DNA from: Pedobacter cryoconitis
GTDB lineage: Bacteria > Bacteroidota > Bacteroidia > Sphingobacteriales > Sphingobacteriaceae
Assembly: GCF_014207135.1 (NCBI RefSeq)
Contig: NZ_JACHCC010000008.1
Coordinates: 1 to 64,000 of the forward strand
Direction: 5' to 3'
DNA length: 64,000 bases
The position numbers and the translations under genes are program-made. The notes below the pieces were generated by a model. That model ran no database searches. It worked only from the letters and a program-made list of their open reading frames with translations, and was not told where the DNA came from. Positions 36,205 through 44,264 of the stretch are shown in pieces. Within the stretch, counting starts at the first letter, position 1. Each line of letters opens with the position of its first letter.

Positions 36205-36384
36205 ATGAAGAGAGCGAACATTGTATTTGTTCATGGCCTTTGCGCGGATGGTGCTGGTTGGAATGCCCTTATTCCAGCGATTTTGGAAGAGGGAAATGAG
36301 ATTATTTTAGTACAAAATGCATTAACATCGTCGCTGGAGAGTGATGTAATGGCTGTACAAAAAGCAAACCGGGCTTGCGGGCTC
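36205..36384 (+). pseudogene. 5' fragment of an alpha/beta-hydrolase gene, fused to the next gene
   Basis: The 60 codons starting MKRANIVFVHGLCADGAGWN and running to LVQNALTSSLESDV are the first beta-strand/oxyanion-loop part of small alpha/beta hydrolases of this phylum (family pattern IVFVHGxWADGSxW...PLTSL..DV). The nucleophile elbow and everything after it are missing. The frame runs straight into the export lipoprotein at 36385. I read this as the leftover of a deletion or insertion that brought the polysaccharide locus next to a truncated gene. Confidence 0.72.
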
Positions 36385-37212
36385 ATGGATAAAAATATCA
36401 ATAAATATATTCCAGTTAAAAAGTTTTTTCTCCTTTTATGTGCATTAAGCACACTACTTCTAAGCTCTTGTTTGGTTTCAAAAAAGGTGGTCTATTTACA
36501 GGATATGAAACCTGACTCTCCTTATAAGGTAATTTCAGCACCGCCAGTACGCATTCAAAAAAATGATCGGTTAAGCATACTGATTAGTGCGAAAAAGCCT
36601 GAGCTGGCAGCTCCATTCAACTCAGAGGGAGGAGTCTACAATGTGAATGAAAAAGGCGTAGTATCAACAACAACCCCCTCCTCTTTCTCTGAAAAGGGAT
36701 ATCTGGTAGATCAGTTAGGCAACATTGAATTTCCGGTTCTGGGGACATTAAATGTTGAAGGTCTGACATTGGATGGGCTCAAGGATATGATCCGCGATAA
36801 ATTGCTCAACCAGAATCTCATTGGCTCTCCTATTGTGAAAATTGAATTGTTGAATCTCAAAGTGATGATGATGGGAGAAATCAATAATGTAGGGGTACTC
36901 ACTGTACCCGATTCAAGAATCACCCTATTGGAAGCAATTAATCGTTCCGGAGGACTGACCCGAAACGCAACTGTGAATGAGATATCCGTCATACGGGAAG
37001 AAAATGGAGTACGTAAGGTGTATCAGAACGATATACAAAAGAGTGATATTTTTAATTCTCCAACCTATTACCTGCAACAGAATGATATTGTATATATCAA
37101 ACCTAAGACAGCTGTTTTATCTACCAAAGAAGAATCTACCTGGCGTTACGTAGGCATTCTAACAGGCTTATTCACACTGGTCACTAGTATATTACTTTTA
37201 ACTAGACACTAA
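36385..37212 (+). CDS. Wza-like polysaccharide export lipoprotein
   Basis: From the ATG at 36385 the 275-residue protein has a lipoprotein signal (VKKFFLLLCALSTLLLSSC, acylated Cys29), a poly_export domain (IQKNDRLSILISAK, then GYLVDQLGNIEFPVLGTL) and one or two SLBB units (MMMGEINNVGVLTVPDSR; LLEAINRSGGL). A C-terminal transmembrane helix (YVGILTGLFTLVTSILLLT) is usual in this phylum. It forms the outer-membrane exit channel for capsule or exopolysaccharide. The longer frame from 36205 would bury the signal peptide, so I reject that start. The Wzc-like gene follows 9 bp later. Confidence 0.88.
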   Translation: MDKNINKYIPVKKFFLLLCALSTLLLSSCLVSKKVVYLQDMKPDSPYKVISAPPVRIQKNDRLSILISAKKPELAAPFNSEGGVYNVNEKGVVSTTTPSSFSEKGYLVDQLGNIEFPVLGTLNVEGLTLDGLKDMIRDKLLNQNLIGSPIVKIELLNLKVMMMGEINNVGVLTVPDSRITLLEAINRSGGLTRNATVNEISVIREENGVRKVYQNDIQKSDIFNSPTYYLQQNDIVYIKPKTAVLSTKEESTWRYVGILTGLFTLVTSILLLTRH

Positions 37213-37221
37213 ACAAATATT

Positions 37222-39588
37222 ATGAGTAAATCGAATAAAAAAGATGAGAATGAGGATAAGTCTGTTCATTTGTTAGACTTATTAAAACACCTGTTTTTTC
37301 ATTGGAAGTGGTTTGTATTATCCATCCTGGTTTTCGGTGGTTATTTTTATTTTCAATACAGTAAAACGCAATTTACCTATAACCGTTCCGAGACAGTAAT
37401 GATCAAAACCGGAACGAATAGCATTTCGGCTGTTCGTATTGCAAGACCTAATAACTTCTACAATACAGTTAATGTTAATGCTGAAATTTTGCAATTACGT
37501 TCCAAAGAACTAATGCAAAATACCATTCGTATGATTGATGCCGATATGAGTTATGTGATGATGAATGGGTTACGGAAAAATGAACTTTATACAAACTCGC
37601 CTTATAAAGTGGCACAGCTACACTATAATCCTGAAGCTGCTTTTTCATTTACGATCACCCGAAAAAATACCAATCAAGTTGAATTATCTGGTTTTTCAGT
37701 GGGTGATCCCTCAAAAACCATACTGGTCAAGCTAAATGGGTATGTTAAAACTCCGGTAGGGATAGTATCAATCTCACTCAGACCAAATTATAATAAAGCA
37801 ATACTAGTTAACTCGGTTTTGGTCACCAAAAGCCCCTTAAAAGCTGTGGTTGGCTATTTTCTCTCGAATTTGACTATTGTGCAACTGGAGGATGCGGCCA
37901 TGTTGCAGATTACTTTGGAGGATACCTCACCATTAAGAGCAGGTGATTTGATTACCAAATTGATTGAAGTCTACAACAGTATGACTATTAAGGAGAAAAA
38001 CCGGATAGCCATAAATACCTCCGAGTTTATACAAAAACGTTTATCCATTATTCAACAGGAGTTAGGTTCAGTTGAATCGAATCTGGAAAATATGAAAGCG
38101 GCAAATCAGGGGCTCGACATCAAATCAGCTAGTGAAACCTATTGGACAACAAGCCGGACTCAGCAATCTTCAATTCAGGATATTGAGACACAAAAGAAGA
38201 TGGTCGAAATGATGCGTGAGCATCTTATTAAGAAAAACAACGATTTAATCCCGAGTAACACCGGTTTGGTAGACAATAATATTGAAAATCAGATTGCTGA
38301 ATACAATATAGTCTTACTTAAAAAAAACCGCCTGCAGGAAGGAAATAACTCAGAAAATCCAGCCATAAAAGATTTAGATGCTGCCCTGATGGCAATGCAT
38401 AAAAATATAATACGTATCATGACTAATGCAATCACTGGTTTTACAGTTAAAATTAGTAATCTGAAACAGGAAGAGGCAAAAGCCTTGCACAGTGCACATG
38501 AACTACCGGCTAAACAAAGATTGATGCTTTCTGAAGAAAGACAACAAAAGGTAAAAGAAGATCTCTATATTTTTTTACTTAACAAACGGGAAGAGAACGC
38601 TTTGAATCTGGCTATGACAGATGACAATATCCGTGTCATTGACCCCGCATCTGGTAGCGACTCCCCTATTTCTCCGAATAAATTTCGTAAAATGATGATG
38701 GGTGTGGGTATTGGATTCGCACTCCCGACAAGCATGCTGTTATTAGTTTTATTACTCAATACCGGAGTTCGTTCACGTAAAGACATTGAAACCCAAATAA
38801 CAGTACCTTTTTTGGGAGAAATACCATTCTCATCTGAGATCAGAAACAGTAAGAACGGAATAGTTGTACAGGAACAGGGATTCGATGAAGTGACTGAAGC
38901 TTTTAGAATTACACGAACAAACCTCGGTTTTATGAGTCCCGGAGATAAAAAAGAACAGGTATTGACTTTTACTTCATTTAATCCTGGTGCTGGTAAAACA
39001 TTTTCTGTGATTAACTTAGGTATGAGCCTGAAATTCTTAAATAAACGGGTAGTATTATTGGATTTAGATCTAAGGAAAGGGACATTAAGCCATCTTACAA
39101 AAGTACCTATGCCTATAGGGATAACGCACTTTCTTGCAGATGCCAATATCCAGATAGATCAAATTATTTACAAGGATAGAATTGCAGAACATATAGACAT
39201 CATTCCTATAGGTGTTATTGCTCCAAATCCAGTAGAGCTTTTATTAAGTGAAAGGTTAGACTTATTGATCAATAGCTTGAAGCAACAATATGACTATATT
39301 GTTGTGGATGGTGTCCCTTTGGGAATTGTTGCAGATTCATCCATTGTTAACCGAATTTCCGACACTACAATCTTTGTCATAAGAGCTGGTAAAATGGATC
39401 GCAGGCAACTTCCCGATTTAGAAAAAATTTATCGCAAAAAAACTTTTAACAACCTGTCTATCATTTTGAATGGAATAAATTCAAATGGAGGCAACTACGG
39501 TTATAGTTATGGCTACGGGTATGGTTACGGGTATGGTCATAAGAAAAGCTCTTTACTCTCCCGCTTAAGTTCTAAAATATTTGGTTAG
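37222..39588 (+). CDS. Wzc-like polysaccharide co-polymerase and tyrosine autokinase
   Basis: The 788-residue protein has a Wzz domain with a membrane helix at about 31-47, a long periplasmic coiled region (about 250-470), a second helix at about 490-515, and a BY-kinase domain with Walker A PGAGKT (588-593) and Walker A' VVLLDLDLRKG. The C-terminus is Tyr/Gly-rich (YGYSYGYGYGYGYGHKK), the autophosphorylated tail. It controls chain length and, with the Wza-like channel, export of a Wzy-made polymer across the envelope. It converges on the glycan gene train of the minus strand. Confidence 0.93.
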   Translation: MSKSNKKDENEDKSVHLLDLLKHLFFHWKWFVLSILVFGGYFYFQYSKTQFTYNRSETVMIKTGTNSISAVRIARPNNFYNTVNVNAEILQLRSKELMQNTIRMIDADMSYVMMNGLRKNELYTNSPYKVAQLHYNPEAAFSFTITRKNTNQVELSGFSVGDPSKTILVKLNGYVKTPVGIVSISLRPNYNKAILVNSVLVTKSPLKAVVGYFLSNLTIVQLEDAAMLQITLEDTSPLRAGDLITKLIEVYNSMTIKEKNRIAINTSEFIQKRLSIIQQELGSVESNLENMKAANQGLDIKSASETYWTTSRTQQSSIQDIETQKKMVEMMREHLIKKNNDLIPSNTGLVDNNIENQIAEYNIVLLKKNRLQEGNNSENPAIKDLDAALMAMHKNIIRIMTNAITGFTVKISNLKQEEAKALHSAHELPAKQRLMLSEERQQKVKEDLYIFLLNKREENALNLAMTDDNIRVIDPASGSDSPISPNKFRKMMMGVGIGFALPTSMLLLVLLLNTGVRSRKDIETQITVPFLGEIPFSSEIRNSKNGIVVQEQGFDEVTEAFRITRTNLGFMSPGDKKEQVLTFTSFNPGAGKTFSVINLGMSLKFLNKRVVLLDLDLRKGTLSHLTKVPMPIGITHFLADANIQIDQIIYKDRIAEHIDIIPIGVIAPNPVELLLSERLDLLINSLKQQYDYIVVDGVPLGIVADSSIVNRISDTTIFVIRAGKMDRRQLPDLEKIYRKKTFNNLSIILNGINSNGGNYGYSYGYGYGYGYGHKKSSLLSRLSSKIFG

Positions 39589-39734
39589 TGAATAAGAAAC
39601 AGCAAAAAGTTAACCATCCTCAGAGATACTTGTTTATACTCACTTATACCATATCAAAATAATACATTATTTATTTGTTTTATTTTTAAAATAGCATAGT
39701 ACCATTCATGTCATGGGTTTATGCTAACTAGGTT

Positions 39735-39765
39735 AAAGGACCGGGGAGTAGATTACCCGGTCTTT
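39735..39765 (+). terminator. Hairpin below the Wzc-like gene, first of two
   Basis: GACCGGG (39739-39745) pairs with CCCGGTC (39756-39762), extended by AAA/TTT with one bulge, followed by TTTG. Confidence 0.55.
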
Positions 39766-39790
39766 GCCAGAGAGCGTTAATAATTAGTCA

Positions 39791-39821
39791 GGGGATAGAC
39801 TGGATGGTCTATCCCCTTTTT
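39791..39821. terminator. Strong terminator between Wzc-like and HprK-like genes
   Basis: GGGGATAGAC (39791-39800) pairs with GTCTATCCCC (39807-39816), followed by TTTTT on the plus strand. It ends plus-strand transcription, and its right arm overlaps the stop and last codons of the minus-strand kinase gene. Confidence 0.88.
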
Positions 39822-40729
39822 GCTTGCTTCATATTACTAATTTTATGGTAACAAAGCAATGCTGCCTCCCCGTTAGGTAAACAATATAATTCCCCAATAG
39901 GAACACATTTTACAATATGGGTCAATACCCCAATCATATTAGAAAAAAGATCTTTATTCCAGCGAATTCCCGAGCAACTTGGCAGTACGGTTACTAAAGC
40001 TTCCTTATTACTTTTTGGATAAAATTGATTTGATCCGGATTGCTTCAGTCTTACAAATCCTTTCAATGTTCTCTCCTGATTTCGATAACAAGCTGTTTTT
40101 CCACTCCAGGGGGTACCAAAAACGGCTATCTTTCCATCGTTTTTAATCTGTATAACAGGGTTATCATCATTTAACAAAGTAAAGTCTTTCAGGTTTTCTA
40201 CCCATAAACCACTGTGGGTACTTTTTCCGGTCCCACTTTGTCCTAAAAAAGCATATGCCTCCCCCTCTCTTTCCACCACAGATGCATGAATTAGAATACT
40301 TTGGTGAAACACAGCTACCTGGGCAAAAACAATCATCAAAAGCCAACTCAATATCATATTAAGATCTGTTATCTCTTTTGGTATAAAAACCCGCACTATA
40401 CTAAAATCCTTAGTGCATGTCATACGACAAAGTAGTCCAGTTTGATCAGTCTGTACCTGCGTTAAATACTCCGCACCCAAATCATAAAACTGGAAACGGT
40501 CACCCCATAATATAGAGATATCACTCAATAATTTTGCTTCACTAACATCAATATCCGTCTCACCAAAAACAAGTTCAATACGACTTACTATATCCGATCC
40601 TGTTTCTTTTTCTTTCTGAACAAAGAATAAAGAAAAATTCGGCAATAAGACCTGAGCTGACAGCCCCTTCGGGACGATCAGTTCGAATAATAAATTTGCA
40701 ATTTTATAATAAACTACCTGCTTTTCCAT
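39809..40729 (-). CDS. HprK-like serine kinase
   Basis: The 306-residue protein has an HPr-kinase-type C-terminal core: IHAS (147-150), Walker A LGQSGTGKST (162-171), LLNDDN (185-190) and GTPWSGK (205-211). The N-terminal half is not the standard HprK one. Relatives sit in RiPP and PEP-CTERM/exopolysaccharide neighbourhoods and phosphorylate peptides or unknown partners (in lasso-peptide clusters, a precursor Ser). Here it ends a five-gene module with a PqqD-like protein, peptidase, nucleotidyltransferase and ABC transporter. Its own substrate is unknown. Confidence 0.82.
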   Translation of the reverse strand: MEKQVVYYKIANLLFELIVPKGLSAQVLLPNFSLFFVQKEKETGSDIVSRIELVFGETDIDVSEAKLLSDISILWGDRFQFYDLGAEYLTQVQTDQTGLLCRMTCTKDFSIVRVFIPKEITDLNMILSWLLMIVFAQVAVFHQSILIHASVVEREGEAYAFLGQSGTGKSTHSGLWVENLKDFTLLNDDNPVIQIKNDGKIAVFGTPWSGKTACYRNQERTLKGFVRLKQSGSNQFYPKSNKEALVTVLPSCSGIRWNKDLFSNMIGVLTHIVKCVPIGELYCLPNGEAALLCYHKISNMKQAKRG

Positions 40730-40760
40730 TAAGTTCTTTATTGTATTACTTTTGGGTAAA

Positions 40761-42386
40761 TTAATTCATGTGAATAGTCTGGCTACACTTTTCAGCCAGC
40801 AACAGATCATGGGTTACAAAGATGACAACTTTCTCTTTCCCGGCTTTCAAAACCCTATCAATCAGCAATGAGGCGGTCTTTTGATCTAATGCAGAAGTTA
40901 CTTCGTCAAATAACCAAACGTTACAATCCCGCATTAAGGCTCTGGCAATGGATATACGCTGAGCCTGTCCTTCCGATAAACCATATCCAGACTCACCGAT
41001 CTTTGTATTCAGACCGTCGGGCAAATCGAATACAAATTCAGCACAAGCCACATACAGAGCATCATTTAATTTATCTTCTGACAAAGGCTCATCTGTTACA
41101 GTAAGATTTTCAGCTATTGTTCCTGTAAACAGGATATTCCCTTGTGGCACATAAGCGAAATTTAGCTGATGTTCACTTGAAATACTATACCGATTATGTT
41201 TACCTTCAATAACAATTTCTCCATTCCCCGGCTTTATCAATGCAAGAAGAAGCCTGATAAATGTGGTTTTTCCCTTCCCACTTGCCCCAACAACAGCTGT
41301 TGATCTGCCCACCTCAATCTTCGCATTAAAACCATCAATTACAATACTGTCCTCATAGCGAAAAGATACGTCTCTGAATTCAATACTTTTGATATCATTA
41401 AGTAATTTCGGTACCAGGCCACTGTCCTGTTCTACACTTTCAAGTTCTATGAGCCGCTCTGCTGATGTTCTGAAACGAATGAAAGAAGGAACAAATGCAA
41501 TTAATGACAATATAGGTGCTTGAATACGACCGATAAGCTGTAGAAAAGCTGTCATGGTTCCAAAAGTAATCTGGTGACTGTGCAAGCGATATATTCCCCA
41601 AATAAAGGTCAGCAAATAACCTGTACTAATGGCAAATTTCATCATTCCTTGTGTAAGGGTGAGAAAATTTAACTGATCCAATTTTAATTGGTAACTCTGT
41701 TGCTGGTTATCTTCAAACTTATGCTGACGAATTGACATTAGACCCAATGATCGAATGATCAGTCTGAATCTAAGATTTTCCTGCATCAGATTTCCAATAC
41801 GGCTTTCCGAACTTTTAACATCCTGATTTAATTTTCTCATTCTCTTAAAATAAATTTTCGAGAACAGGAACAGAGGAGATATAGCTATGATCATAAAGGC
41901 CAGCATAGGATCAAAAAACCATAAAAGTCCTAATGTGGCAAACAGCTTAATTATAGTAATTAAAAATGCAAGGGCTGTGTTACACAACATTTGCACCACT
42001 TCTACACTATCAGAATTAATCCGGATCATTAAATCGCCTGTATGTAATTGCTTTACAAATTTCCAGACTGAGTACATTTGCTTTTTAATGAGTAAGTTTT
42101 GAAGTACCACCGTCATACTCAACTTGTTTTTTTCATTGATCAGGCCTGAAAACAAACGTATAACCACGGCCATTGTCGCACTTAAAATCACTAAAGCAAT
42201 TACCAGTTTCAGATTGCCATTTACCGTACCCATAGCAATATCTACGGCCTTTTTAGAATAGTAAACAAACAATAATGACAAAACTATCGCCAGCATCTCC
42301 AATAAGAAAAACAACGAAAGCTTAGCTCTGTACCCTTTGGTTAAAGACCATGCCCATTTCACTTGATAGGATAGCTGCTGGTTCAT
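40761..42386 (-). CDS. ABC transporter, fused permease and ATPase
   Basis: The 541-residue half-transporter has six predicted membrane helices (about residues 20-300) and one ATPase domain with Walker A VVGASGKGKTTF, signature GLSEGQAQR and Walker B VWLFDEVTSALD. There is no N-terminal C39 peptidase domain, so it does not cut leader peptides itself. It would form a homodimer exporting lipid-linked, peptide or hydrophobic cargo. Its start overlaps the stop of the nucleotidyltransferase gene in an ATGA. Within this module it is the likely exporter of whatever the PqqD, peptidase and kinase act on. Confidence 0.9.
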   Translation of the reverse strand: MNQQLSYQVKWAWSLTKGYRAKLSLFFLLEMLAIVLSLLFVYYSKKAVDIAMGTVNGNLKLVIALVILSATMAVVIRLFSGLINEKNKLSMTVVLQNLLIKKQMYSVWKFVKQLHTGDLMIRINSDSVEVVQMLCNTALAFLITIIKLFATLGLLWFFDPMLAFMIIAISPLFLFSKIYFKRMRKLNQDVKSSESRIGNLMQENLRFRLIIRSLGLMSIRQHKFEDNQQQSYQLKLDQLNFLTLTQGMMKFAISTGYLLTFIWGIYRLHSHQITFGTMTAFLQLIGRIQAPILSLIAFVPSFIRFRTSAERLIELESVEQDSGLVPKLLNDIKSIEFRDVSFRYEDSIVIDGFNAKIEVGRSTAVVGASGKGKTTFIRLLLALIKPGNGEIVIEGKHNRYSISSEHQLNFAYVPQGNILFTGTIAENLTVTDEPLSEDKLNDALYVACAEFVFDLPDGLNTKIGESGYGLSEGQAQRISIARALMRDCNVWLFDEVTSALDQKTASLLIDRVLKAGKEKVVIFVTHDLLLAEKCSQTIHMN

Positions 42387-43504
42387 ATTTTTCTTCTTCT
42401 TAATAGAGTTGACCAGATCCTAGAAAATGGGAACCAAAGGGCCTCAGAATGAGCGTATCTTTGAGCTTTTAGAAATCTCGGGAATAAGCCCCAGGTCATC
42501 GTATGTTTTCTTTCCTGATGTGTTTGTGGAGCAGAAGAAAACTGACCACTATAAAATCCAAAATTTCCAGCGTTCAGTACATCATTCATTAACCACTGGT
42601 TATCCTCACACTGTTGAATCTGATAAGGGAGGAATTCGGGGTTTAATCCTAATTGGTGCACAAGAAAAGAATGCGTTAATTCCATCCAATTGTAAATCCC
42701 TAATTTTTTATACGCAAATTTAAGTTGATCACAATCCAACGACTGCGAAGTATTGAAATAGAGCCGCGCAACATCACAAAACTGCCTCAATCCAATACCA
42801 AAACCCAGAAAATGTTTCAATATATGTGCATTTACCTGAATATGTGTCATCAATACAGAAGGTGAATTAATCTTCATCCCATCCAGAATGACAGGTGTTT
42901 TTCTGTCTGCCTCTTGCCTTTCCATTTTCTTCAGATATCTTTTTTGAAATGGATTTACAATATCTATCAATTTCGAGTGGTGTTCAATTTCACAACCTTT
43001 CCAACTATAGTATGTACTGTTCAAAGCGCCATACTTTATCTTTATCCCTTTTTGTTTAATCAATTGGTTGGCCTTTTTGAAAGCATCACTATTTTCGAAA
43101 TAAAAGTCAACATCCCCACTCAGACGTAACAAAGGCTTGGCATAATGGACCGCCAAACTACTACCTTTTAATAAAGTCACATCAATATGGTGAGCTTTTA
43201 ATAAGCCTGCAATCTCCGCTATTATCTTTTCCTTTTTTAAATTTTCACGTTCTATAGCGTCTATTCTTACAGCCCACTTCAATGCAAGCATTTTTGGCGG
43301 CTGATATTGACCGGGCAGTTTAGTTATAGCATCAAAAACAAGACCTTCGACAGTCTGAGCTATAGCAACCTGATAAAGTACCAGCCATTCTGAAGATGAT
43401 AATATAAATATGTCGAATGTATCAATTACACTATTCCAGAGACCTATTTTAAGTAAAGAAATAAACGCTCTCTGGACCTTACGCTCTCTACTTTCAGATA
43501 CCAT
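42383..43504 (-). CDS. Nucleotidyltransferase family protein (NTP_transf_5 type)
   Basis: The 373-residue protein has LLKGSSLAVHYAK (111-123) and SGDVDFYFE (129-137). The Gly-Ser pair and Asp131/Asp133 are the metal-binding signature of the DNA-polymerase-beta fold nucleotidyltransferases of this uncharacterised family. The N-terminal 100 residues and the His/Arg-rich end are helical. Relatives recur beside HprK-like kinases and PqqD-like proteins in peptide-modification clusters. It overlaps the PqqD gene by 11 bp and the ABC gene by 4 bp, a sign of tight co-expression. Confidence 0.82.
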   Translation of the reverse strand: MVSESRERKVQRAFISLLKIGLWNSVIDTFDIFILSSSEWLVLYQVAIAQTVEGLVFDAITKLPGQYQPPKMLALKWAVRIDAIERENLKKEKIIAEIAGLLKAHHIDVTLLKGSSLAVHYAKPLLRLSGDVDFYFENSDAFKKANQLIKQKGIKIKYGALNSTYYSWKGCEIEHHSKLIDIVNPFQKRYLKKMERQEADRKTPVILDGMKINSPSVLMTHIQVNAHILKHFLGFGIGLRQFCDVARLYFNTSQSLDCDQLKFAYKKLGIYNWMELTHSFLVHQLGLNPEFLPYQIQQCEDNQWLMNDVLNAGNFGFYSGQFSSAPQTHQERKHTMTWGLFPRFLKAQRYAHSEALWFPFSRIWSTLLRRRKI

Positions 43505-43778
43505 CTGACAATAAACCGTTGTCTCTGAAAAGATTGATCAATTTTAGCGCATCAGCCTTTATTTGCTCTTCGCTCAAAGTATCCAAATTGTAATGATCCA
43601 AAAATAAATTCACCACTGTTTCCAATGTAAACTCAATTGATTGCAATTGATACCAGACCCAGGCTGCCGATTCATTCATGGTATAAACTTTCGATAGATC
43701 AACCATATCCAGTTCAGGCTCCACTATAATATAATCATCCCCCAATTGACGTAAAACTAATCCATTTTTTAATCTCAT
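43494..43778 (-). CDS. PqqD-like peptide-binding (RRE) protein
   Basis: The 94-residue protein matches the PqqD fold: an N-terminal beta hairpin (LVLRQLGDDYIIVEP), the strand-helix motif VYTMNESAAWVWYQL, and helices ending DALKLINLFRDNGLL. PqqD/RRE proteins bind leader sequences of ribosomal peptides and hand them to modifying enzymes. No radical-SAM or cyclase partner is near; its neighbours are a peptidase, nucleotidyltransferase, kinase and transporter. It may carry a precursor encoded elsewhere or a peptide segment of a cell-surface protein. Confidence 0.82.
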   Translation of the reverse strand: MRLKNGLVLRQLGDDYIIVEPELDMVDLSKVYTMNESAAWVWYQLQSIEFTLETVVNLFLDHYNLDTLSEEQIKADALKLINLFRDNGLLSDGI

Positions 43779-43789
43779 AAATGCTTTTA

Positions 43790-44260
43790 TTATAATTTAA
43801 ACAAAGACCATAATTTAAAAAACAACAAGCGTACTGGTCTGATTATATACCAGACAAAAGCCAGGAAAAGCTGGAAAGGAGATTGTATATTCCGATTCCA
43901 TCTGCGATCTAAAACTTCTGTTACTACTGCCCAGATATTTTTAATTTCAACAGTTTCATTTTGTATAAGATTTCCATCGCCTGCCAGGGTAATTTCCGAA
44001 GCAGATACAGCGACAATTCTATGTAAAATAAATTGCCCGTTTATCTCAGCCAGGACTACTCTTCCTTTTTTCACATCATTCAATTCAATGGATTTAAGTA
44101 AGATCCGGCTTCCACTTTTTAAAAAAGGATACATACTATCTCCGGATACAGTAAAAACTATTTTTTTACCCTGATCCAAATAGGTTTTTAAGTATTTGAA
44201 AAAGCTTTCGTTCGTTATTCTAACTACACGAGTGCCGTCCTGAGGATCATTATATAACAT
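43790..44260 (-). CDS. S26B-type (SipW-like) signal peptidase family protein
   Basis: The 156-residue protein has the nucleophile motif VSGDSMYPFLKSGSRI (Ser42), then FILHRIVAV with His80 where bacterial type I enzymes have Lys, then LAGDGN with Asp95. The Ser/His/Asp set fits archaeal/eukaryotic-type S26B signal peptidases rather than LexA or LepB. A hydrophobic segment near the C-terminus (LFLAFVWYIIRPVRLLFF) may anchor it in the membrane. It sits 11 bp above the PqqD-like gene and could be the maturation protease of the module. Confidence 0.78.
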   Translation of the reverse strand: MLYNDPQDGTRVVRITNESFFKYLKTYLDQGKKIVFTVSGDSMYPFLKSGSRILLKSIELNDVKKGRVVLAEINGQFILHRIVAVSASEITLAGDGNLIQNETVEIKNIWAVVTEVLDRRWNRNIQSPFQLFLAFVWYIIRPVRLLFFKLWSLFKL

Positions 44261-44264
44261 AACC

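Noticed and set aside
36205..37212. A single 335-aa hydrolase-export fusion protein
   Set aside because: The lipoprotein signal would be internal, the hydrolase part lacks its catalytic elements, and the export protein is full length from the ATG at 36385.
38565..39146. 193-codon antisense frame in the Wzc-like gene
   Set aside because: It lies opposite the kinase domain; its composition is explained by codon use on the other strand.
39809..44260. A lasso-peptide biosynthetic cluster
   Set aside because: PqqD-like, HprK-like, nucleotidyltransferase and ABC genes fit, but there is no macrolactam synthetase, no lasso-type transglutaminase-like protease and no precursor gene in or near the module.
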